Part shown: positions 26,516-30,882 of the stretch, in pieces
Layout: every line of letters starts with the position of its first letter
How positions within the stretch are numbered: the first letter of the stretch is position 1
DNA from: a virus
Strand: one strand, 5' to 3'
IMG/VR virus record: IMGVR_UViG_3300044701_004462
Span: 1 to 30,882 of that record
Length of the DNA stretch: 30,882 bases
Made by a program: the position numbers and the translations under genes
The notes under the pieces: model-generated
The model's input: only the letters and a program-made list of their open reading frames with translations
Database searches by the model: none
What the model was told of the DNA's origin: nothing

Positions 26516-26523
26516 TATTTATA
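26516..26523 (-). promoter_or_regulatory. T4-type late promoter (TATAAATA) for the GIY-YIG gene
   Basis: Minus-strand TATAAATA, 23 nt from the ATG at 26493 and 2 nt past the terminator T-tract. Another TATAAATA overlaps the psbD stop codon at 26580-26587, upstream of the hairpin. Confidence 0.65.
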
Positions 26524-26524
26524 C

Positions 26525-26552
26525 AAAAAATGGAAGGTTTCCCTTCCATTTT
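26525..26552 (-). terminator. psbD rho-independent terminator
   Basis: On the minus strand an 11-bp perfect stem (AAAATGGAAGG pairing with CCTTCCATTTT) with a 4-nt loop is followed by a run of six T. It lies about 31 bp past the psbD stop. Confidence 0.85.
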
Positions 26553-26582
26553 ACCTAATGTGTCACCGTTAGGCAACTCTAT

Positions 26583-27644
26583 TTATAGGGCATTCCCTCT
26601 TGGGAGAACTTCATCTGGAAAGACAAAGTTTTCTCCGGGTTGGTCAATAGGAGCCATCCAGGCACGAATTCCTTCATTAAGAAGTATGTTCTTTGTTACG
26701 AACGTCTCAAATTCTGGATCGGAAGCAGCACGAATTTCTTGTGATACAAAGTCATAAGCACGAAGGTTAAATGCTAATCCAACAATACCAATAGATGCAA
26801 CCCAAAGACCCATTACCGGAACGAACAACATAAAGAAATGCAACCAACGCTTGTTACTAAAAGCAATACCAAAGATTTGAGACCAAAATCTATTGGCAGT
26901 CACCATAGAATAAGTTTCTTCTTCTTGAGTAGGTTCAAATCCTTTAAACGTGTTTGCCGCAGAACCATCTTCATAAAGTGTATTTTCCACAGTAGCACCA
27001 TGAATCGCACACAATAAAGCACCACCAAGAATACCCGCTACGCCCATCATATGAAACGGATTTAGCGTATAGTTATGAAATCCTTGTATAAACAGCAGGA
27101 ACCTGAAGATAGCAGCAACACCAAATGAAGGTGCAAAGAACCAACTAGATTGTCCCAGTGGATACATCAGAAACACAGAAACAAATACTGCAATTGGACC
27201 AGAGAATGCAATTGCGTTGTAAGGACGGATACCAACCAAACGGGCAATCTCAAACTGGCGAAGCATAAATCCTATGAGAGCAAAGGCTCCGTGGAGCGCC
27301 ACAAAAGTCCAGAGTCCCCCAAGTTGGAACCACCTGATAATATCCCCTTGAGACTCAGGACCCCAAAGTAGAAGAAGAGAATGACCCATAGAATCTGCAG
27401 GCGACGACACAGCTGCTGTGAGAAAATTAGCGCCTTCAAGATAACTAGACGCCAACCCGTGGGTGTACCAGCTTGTAACAAACGTTGTGCCAGTAAGCCA
27501 CCCACCAAGGGCAAGATAAGCAGTGGGAAAAAGTAGTAATCCAGACCAACCCACAAATACAAAGCGATCTCGTTTAAGCCAGTCATCCAAGACATCGAAC
27601 CATCCTCGCTGTGAAATAGGTTGTGAAAGTGTTGAAGAAGTCAT
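26583..27644 (-). CDS. psbD: Photosystem II reaction centre protein D2
   Basis: 353 residues, full length. [60 protein letters not shown] and [20 protein letters not shown] are D2 hallmarks, with five transmembrane helices expected in the thylakoid membrane. In infected cyanobacteria, phage D2 with phage D1 keeps photosystem II repaired while host translation declines. AGGGAGG lies just ahead of the ATG. It is intron-free, in contrast to psbA. It is flanked by endonuclease genes on both sides. No missing residues were noticed. Confidence 0.98.
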   Translation of the reverse strand: MTSSTLSQPISQRGWFDVLDDWLKRDRFVFVGWSGLLLFPTAYLALGGWLTGTTFVTSWYTHGLASSYLEGANFLTAAVSSPADSMGHSLLLLWGPESQGDIIRWFQLGGLWTFVALHGAFALIGFMLRQFEIARLVGIRPYNAIAFSGPIAVFVSVFLMYPLGQSSWFFAPSFGVAAIFRFLLFIQGFHNYTLNPFHMMGVAGILGGALLCAIHGATVENTLYEDGSAANTFKGFEPTQEEETYSMVTANRFWSQIFGIAFSNKRWLHFFMLFVPVMGLWVASIGIVGLAFNLRAYDFVSQEIRAASDPEFETFVTKNILLNEGIRAWMAPIDQPGENFVFPDEVLPRGNAL

Positions 27645-27665
27645 AACCTCCCTAGTGATTTCTCA

Positions 27666-27673
27666 TATTTATG
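27666..27673 (-). promoter_or_regulatory. Late-promoter-like motif (CATAAATA) for psbD
   Basis: Minus-strand CATAAATA, 22-29 nt upstream of the psbD ATG, fits a relaxed NATAAATA form. It overlaps the arm of an inverted repeat described separately. Confidence 0.5.
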
Positions 27674-27693
27674 TTAACATCTCTTAACATAAA
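27668..27693. repeat. 10-bp inverted repeat upstream of psbD
   Basis: TTTATGTTAA and TTAACATAAA are separated by 6 nt. The hairpin or operator-like palindrome covers the promoter motif and may act as end of the upstream endonuclease transcript or as a regulatory site. A smaller TTAACA-x-TGTTAA palindrome also occurs ahead of psbA (30802-30814). Confidence 0.7.
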
Positions 27694-27695
27694 GG

Positions 27696-28085
27696 TCAAT
27701 GAGTATTAGTGCTTAGGTATTCAACTGCTCTCATAAGTCCATCAAGATTGTCGCCTAATCTACTTATTCCAATATTGCAACTATCGCAAATCCACCCTCT
27801 AAATTTATTTGTTTCATGATCATGATCTAAAACAAATTTTTTACATTTTTTACCACAACAATCACATGAGTTGGGTTTTGGTGGTGCTTGTTTTCTTAAA
27901 TTTAAAACATCTTTATTAATCCTTTTTTCACATTCTTTACATATTGGATATATTCTTTTCTTATCTTTCCCTTCTCCTCTTTTGCGAAAACAATCTAGCA
28001 GTTTCTCTTCCTTACATTTGGTACATAGTTTTAAATTTGCAGTTGGTTTAGATTCTTCAATTCCAAGTATAGTAAATATAGACAT
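27696..28085 (-). CDS. Endonuclease VII-like HNH homing endonuclease, copy 2
   Basis: 129 residues. Two Cys pairs (LCTKCKEEK, ICKECEKR) form an N-terminal zinc site. The core CDCCGKKCKKFVLDHDHETN, then GWICDSCNIGISRLGDN, matches the recombination endonuclease VII family (DHDH..T...RG..C..CN...G...D). Free-standing members are common homing endonucleases in T4-like phages. It follows copy 1 by two bases and ends 51 bp before psbD. The first residues (MSIFTILGIEESKPTA) are not part of the core. Confidence 0.85.
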   Translation of the reverse strand: MSIFTILGIEESKPTANLKLCTKCKEEKLLDCFRKRGEGKDKKRIYPICKECEKRINKDVLNLRKQAPPKPNSCDCCGKKCKKFVLDHDHETNKFRGWICDSCNIGISRLGDNLDGLMRAVEYLSTNTH

Positions 28086-28087
28086 AA

Positions 28088-28513
28088 TTAATTTACTTTT
28101 AAATATTCAATCATTGATTGGAGAGTGTTGATATTATCTCCCACAAGACCAAGAGCTGTGTTGCAATGATGACAAAGTAGTTTTCTTACTTTACCAGTAT
28201 TGTGGCAATGGTCTACACATAACTTCTTCCATTTACCATTTCCTTCATTACCACAAATAGCACAAAGACCACTTTGTTCCTCATACATTTTAGTATGCTC
28301 ATCGAGAGTTATACCGTACATCCTTTTCAAATCATTATTTTTAGTGCGTTGCGGATTTGCTTGATGTCTTGCTTTTACTCTTGCCTTATCGCATTCTTTA
28401 CAAGCAGAGTGTCTCCTACCTGTTTTCTTATCACGCATATAAAACTCTGTAATCTGTTTCTCAACTCCGCAGGTCATACAGGTTCTATACAGGTCGGAGT
28501 ACAATTTAGTCAT
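28088..28513 (-). CDS. Endonuclease VII-like HNH homing endonuclease, copy 1
   Basis: 141 residues. An N-terminal zinc ribbon (CMTCGVEKQITEFY, CKECDKARV) is followed by a helical linker (YGITLDEHTKMYEEQSGLCA) and the nuclease core CAICGNEG, LCVDHCHNTGKVRKLLCHHC and ALGLVGDN. It is a different sequence type from copy 2, so the pair is not a simple recent duplication. It lies immediately after the psbA terminator with its own late-promoter motif. Its likely target is psbA or the psbA-psbD spacer; in cyanophage S-PM2 a free-standing endonuclease beside psbA is known to help a psbA intron to spread. Confidence 0.88.
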   Translation of the reverse strand: MTKLYSDLYRTCMTCGVEKQITEFYMRDKKTGRRHSACKECDKARVKARHQANPQRTKNNDLKRMYGITLDEHTKMYEEQSGLCAICGNEGNGKWKKLCVDHCHNTGKVRKLLCHHCNTALGLVGDNINTLQSMIEYLKVN

Positions 28514-28537
28514 CTCGTGCTTTCTTTCGTACTTAAA

Positions 28538-28545
28538 TATTTATA
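28538..28545 (-). promoter_or_regulatory. T4-type late promoter (TATAAATA) for the endonuclease VII-like pair
   Basis: Minus-strand TATAAATA, 25 nt from the ATG at 28513, starting where the T-tract of the psbA terminator ends. Confidence 0.7.
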
Positions 28546-28569
28546 AAAAAAGGAACTCCGAAGAGTTCC
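28545..28569 (-). terminator. psbA rho-independent terminator
   Basis: Minus strand: GGAACTC stem, TTCG tetraloop, GAGTTCC, then seven T. The stable UUCG loop and T-run are textbook. It starts 12 bp after the psbA stop. Confidence 0.92.
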
Positions 28570-28580
28570 CCTTTATTATA

Positions 28581-30684
28581 TCACCCGATGGATGGTGCAG
28601 TCAAGGCAACTGGGGTTGCTTCGGCAGCAGCAAGATCAAGTGGGAAGTTGTGAGCATTCCTTGTGTTTTAACCTTTGTCGCCAAAGGGAGCGGACTATAT
28701 CATCACTCATAAGAGTGTCGGACGCTAGTGGCGTATTACGGATGAAGCGTCATCCACCGCCTAGTCTCTGAACCTTCCTTACACGCTTGCAAGGCTTGGC
28801 TGCTGATTGTCTACAAGAGAGTTCCAGCAATTCATCCGATTTAACGAGCGCCATGCGTTCACAAAACGCTCGTGCATCACCTCCATGCCGAGTCCAGCAC
28901 GGTTGAGAACATCAGCCCAAGTGTTAATTACTTTACCTTCAGAACTCATAATGCTCTGATTAAAATTAAAGCCATTGAGATTAAAAGCCATCGTAGAAAC
29001 ACCAAGAGCAGTGAACCAAATGCCTACAACGGGCCAAGCAGCAAGGAAGAAGTGCAGCGAACGTGAGTTATTAAAGGAAGCATATTGGAAAATAAGGCGA
29101 CCAAAATAACCGTGAGCAGCAACGATGTTATAAGTCTCTTCTTCTTGACCGAACTTGTAACCATAATTCTGTGACTCGTTCTCAGTGGTTTCACGAACCA
29201 GCGAGGAAGTCACCAGAGAACCGTGCATAGCACTGAACAGAGAACCACCAAAGACACCAGCAACTCCAAGCATATGGAAGGGGTGCATCAGGATGTTGTG
29301 CTCTGCCTGGAACACAAGCATGTAGTTAAAAGTACCAGAGATGCCCAGTGGCATCGCATCAGAGAACGAACCTTGACCGAAAGGATAAACCAGGAACACT
29401 GCAGAAGCAGCAGCAACAGGTGCGCTGTAAGCAACGCAGATCCAAGGACGCATACCAAGACGGTAAGAAAGTTCCCACTCACGACCCATATAAGCATAGA
29501 TGCCAATGAGGAAGTGGAATACAACTAGTTGGAAAGGACCCCCATTATAGCAGTCGGGGGAACCATATGTTTCCATATGGACTGGACTATATCTTCATCT
29601 TATTTTTTATAAGATGTCGGGCGCTAATCTGGTATTACTCAACACGCTTGTTGAACCCAGTAGTCTCTGAACCTTCCACAGAAGTATCGTCTGTGGCTTG
29701 GATGCTGATTGGCATATTCTCTAAAATCCAACTACAAGAAATACCACTTGTTAAAAGTCTATTTCCATTAGCAACACTATTAAGATGTGAAGGATAAACT
29801 TTTACCCCATATTTTTCCAGAATAATAGAACAAACAGTTTTGAGTGTTTTATCTTCTTCTGGATTAAAAACTACATCCCCAAGATGATTACCAATAGTCC
29901 TTTCAGTTAGTTTTTCATAAATGTGAAATACTTTACTGTATTTTCTATTAGTAAGAGTTTCTTGTGTTGCATTCTTTGGATTTTTGTAGGCATAGTTGAT
30001 AAGATTTTTACCAATCTTTTGCCTTACACTTCTTGGTTGTTTAAGAGCAGCAGACCGAAGTTGTCCGCTTTCTTTTGCAACCTTACCACCTCTTTTACCT
30101 GCAAGAGAAATAACTTGATGAATTATTTCCTCTTTTTTAGAGTATCCTGCAAGTGCTTTCCAAGCAATCTTATCTTCTTCGTTTCCCCAAAGACGCCAGT
30201 TACAATAATGAAACATAGCGTGTTGAGTTGTAGAAACTTCTACAAGATTTTGGGATTCGTTAGAACCACCAAGATATTTTGGAGTAAGGTGATGTTTGTG
30301 TTTCATAGAGAACTTAGCTTTCCAGCAGTTCACCCGATTTAAAGTGACCCAATATTATTTATAAAGCCACTCATCAAGAGAAGCAGCATCCCAGATGCTG
30401 TAAAAATGCAATCCAATCGCATTAGAACTTGGAATAACAGCACCAGAGATGATGTTGTTTCCGTACATAAGTGAACCAGCAACGGGCTCCCTAATACCGT
30501 CAATATCGACAGGGGGGGCTCCGATGAAAGCAATGATGAAACAAGTTGTAGCAGCAAGCAGGCAAGGAATCATCAGAACTCCGAACCAACCGACATAAAG
30601 ACGATTATCGGTTGAAGTAACCCAGTTGCAGAACTGTTCCCAAGTATTCGATTGTGATTTTTGACGTGAAAGTGTAGCAGTCAT
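28581..30684 (-). CDS. psbA: Photosystem II reaction centre protein D1, split by two group I introns
   Basis: Three exons: 30684-30365, 29550-28866, 28658-28581 (320, 685 and 78 nt, 1083 nt in all), giving 360 residues and a stop. Exon 1 starts [20 protein letters not shown] and ends at W106 plus CT. Exon 2 resumes with C, so that [15 protein letters not shown] is restored, and runs to MEVMHER335. Exon 3 gives [20 protein letters not shown] and APSIG. The D1 landmarks are intact: Tyr161 region ([10 protein letters not shown]), [15 protein letters not shown] and the C-terminal LDLA processing region. Read without splicing, exon 1 stops after DEWLYK and exon 2 runs into an unrelated tail after MHER. 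The upstream region carries a sigma-70-type promoter. Phage D1 replaces short-lived host D1 during infection. Confidence 0.95.
28659..28865 (-). ncRNA. psbA intron 2: ORF-less group I intron, 207 nt
   Basis: Splicing joins CGT (28868-28866) to AAT (28658-28656) and restores HERNAHNF. The 5' exon ends in U and the intron ends in G, as group I requires. P1: exon ACGAGCGT pairs with intron GCGCTCGT, leaving the conserved U.G at the splice site. P3: CGGATG (28833-28838) with CGTCCG. P4: TTGCTGG (28823-28831 region) with TCAGCAG (28798-28808 region). P7: GACTA (in 28761-28772) with TAGTC (28692-28700). P8: CACTC with GAGTG. P9: CCTTTG-GCGA-CAAAGG (28672-28687), a GNRA loop. It is about the size of the psbA intron known from cyanophage S-PM2 (212 nt, from memory). 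Confidence 0.9.
29635..30306 (-). CDS. Intron-encoded HNH-type homing endonuclease
   Basis: 223 residues from the ATG at 30306; a GTG 27 nt upstream would lie inside the P3/P4 core and is less likely. The N-terminus [20 protein letters not shown], then [20 protein letters not shown], carries an HNH-like arrangement (His-His, Asn, His). The middle is basic ([27 protein letters not shown]) and probably binds DNA. The last 25 or so residues ([24 protein letters not shown]) are encoded by P4', P6 and P7 of the ribozyme, so the same bases serve two functions. A TATAAATA motif sits 50 nt upstream. Expected role: cutting intronless psbA to spread the intron. Confidence 0.8.
   Translation of the reverse strand: MKHKHHLTPKYLGGSNESQNLVEVSTTQHAMFHYCNWRLWGNEEDKIAWKALAGYSKKEEIIHQVISLAGKRGGKVAKESGQLRSAALKQPRSVRQKIGKNLINYAYKNPKNATQETLTNRKYSKVFHIYEKLTERTIGNHLGDVVFNPEEDKTLKTVCSIILEKYGVKVYPSHLNSVANGNRLLTSGISCSWILENMPISIQATDDTSVEGSETTGFNKRVE
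30356..30363 (-). promoter_or_regulatory. TATAAATA motif inside the start of intron 1
   Basis: Minus-strand TATAAATA occupies intron bases 2-9, 50 nt before the endonuclease ATG. Intron endonucleases of T4 (for example I-TevI in td) are known to use intron-internal late promoters, so this may serve the same purpose. The motif could also arise by chance. Confidence 0.5.
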
Positions 30685-30846
30685 TTGTATTAAACAGTTA
30701 GTAAGACCATCAGGGAAATGGTGGAGTTACTATTTCTCAGCACCCTTATCTGAGATATGAGAGACGTTCTTATACACCCATAGGTCTCGGTTAACGGGTG
30801 TTTAACAATGTTAAGGATTATGTGAATTCCGTAACATTTGTTTACC

Positions 30847-30880
30847 TATTTATCATAGCACGACCAACCAGACCCGTCAA
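30847..30880 (-). promoter_or_regulatory. psbA promoter: sigma-70 type with overlapping late-promoter motif, and leader
   Basis: Minus strand: TTGACG (30875-30880), exactly 17 nt, then TATGAT (30852-30857), a good sigma-70-type promoter readable by host RNA polymerase. GATAAATA (30847-30854) overlaps the -10 box and resembles a late promoter. A leader of about 160 nt follows to the ATG at 30684. It has a TTAACA-A-TGTTAA palindrome (30802-30814) and possible hairpins CACCC/GGGTG and CTCAG/CTGAG. No gene was seen in it. Confidence 0.75.
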
Positions 30881-30882
30881 GC

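Larger units (their letters stand above)
26500..26572. repeat. 12-bp inverted repeat around the psbD terminator
   Basis: CTAACGGTGACA (26500-26511) and TGTCACCGTTAG (26561-26572) are perfect complements that flank both the terminator hairpin and the late promoter. They would bring the psbD end and the GIY-YIG leader together in a long-range stem. Confidence 0.75.
29551..30364 (-). ncRNA. psbA intron 1: group I intron carrying an endonuclease gene, 814 nt
   Basis: Joining GAGTGGCT (30372-30365) to CTATAATGG (from 29550) restores WLYNG. The 5' exon ends in U and the intron in G. P1: exon AGTGGCT with intron GGTCACT (30343-30349), with U.G at the splice site. P3: CGGGTG (30331-30336) with CGCCCG. 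P4: CTGCTGG (30322-30328) with TCAGCAT region (29700-29710). P7: GACTA (in 29661-29671) with TAGTC (29584-29592). P8: CATCTTAT-AAAAA-ATAAGATG. P9: CCATATG-GAAA-CATATGG (29563-29580). The endonuclease frame fills the region between the two P4 strands, that is the P5 side. Core blocks GGTTCAGAGACTA and ATATAGTCC are the same as in intron 2. Confidence 0.9.

Noticed and set aside
28779-28865. Continuation of psbA exon 2 after MEVMHER as a natural variant C-terminus ([14 protein letters not shown]...)
   Set aside because: This segment is intron 2: it holds P1, P3 and P4 sequences, and the true D1 C-terminus ([10 protein letters not shown]) is found downstream at 28658-28581.
29223-29528. Plus-strand open frame opposite psbA exon 2
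   Set aside because: Antisense shadow of a strongly conserved gene; no recognisable protein features.
30306-30333. GTG at 30333 as start of the intron endonuclease
   Set aside because: It lies within the P3/P4 core (GGTGAACTGCTGG), which is conserved for RNA structure; the ATG at 30306 directly precedes the HNH-like segment.
1-30882. tRNA genes and CRISPR arrays
   Set aside because: None seen by eye: no cloverleaf with a TTCRA loop and no spaced direct repeats with unique spacers. The regular repeats are all within protein-coding genes.

Overview
The window looks like part of a T4-like cyanophage genome (a myovirus infecting marine Synechococcus or Prochlorococcus). It is AT-rich, and every convincing gene lies on the minus strand. 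Neighbouring genes are packed with ATGA-type overlaps. Several intergenic gaps carry TATAAATA-like T4-type late promoters. Both photosystem II core genes, psbA and psbD, are present, and long repetitive tail-fibre genes fill the middle. All calls come from reading the sequence and the translations; no database search or folding program was run.

Positions 1-11108 hold a dense glycan-type cassette: a TPR / double FkbM methyltransferase / radical-SAM protein (cut by the window edge), a GH130-like propeller, a DUF6165 protein, a GT2-TPR-methyltransferase fusion, further glycosyltransferase-like proteins (two of them tandem paralogues), a sulfotransferase, a YkgJ-like Cys-cluster protein, a 2OG-Fe(II) oxygenase and a TPR-GT9-like protein. 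The natural inference is that these build or decorate a sugar, either on the virion fibres encoded next door or on the host surface.

Positions 11134-23879 encode adhesin or fibre proteins assembled from repeats and exchangeable modules: an RCC1-type beta-propeller protein of about 21 blades, a small fibre protein, two LamG-type proteins (one with a glycine-rich domain inserted into the LamG fold), a 1384-residue fibre with three proline-free collagen-like Gly-X-Gln tracts, and a 676-residue fibre with an exact 156-bp tandem duplication.

Positions 23944-26493 hold a free-standing HNH endonuclease, several small phage proteins (some below 50 residues), a class II aldolase and a GIY-YIG endonuclease. 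Positions 26583-30882 hold psbD, two tandem endonuclease-VII-like genes, and psbA.

The most striking element is psbA. It is split into three exons by two group I introns. Joining 30684-30365, 29550-28866 and 28658-28581 restores a 360-residue D1 protein. Intron 1 (814 nt) carries an HNH-type endonuclease whose reading frame runs into the ribozyme core. Intron 2 (207 nt) has no ORF. Both show P1 pairing with the splice-site U.G wobble, P3, P4, P7, P8 and a GNRA-capped P9, and they look related to each other. Four endonuclease genes each sit just downstream of a TATAAATA-like motif, and two of these motifs lie directly behind the psbA and psbD terminators. Together these make the psbA-psbD block a hotspot of mobile-endonuclease activity.
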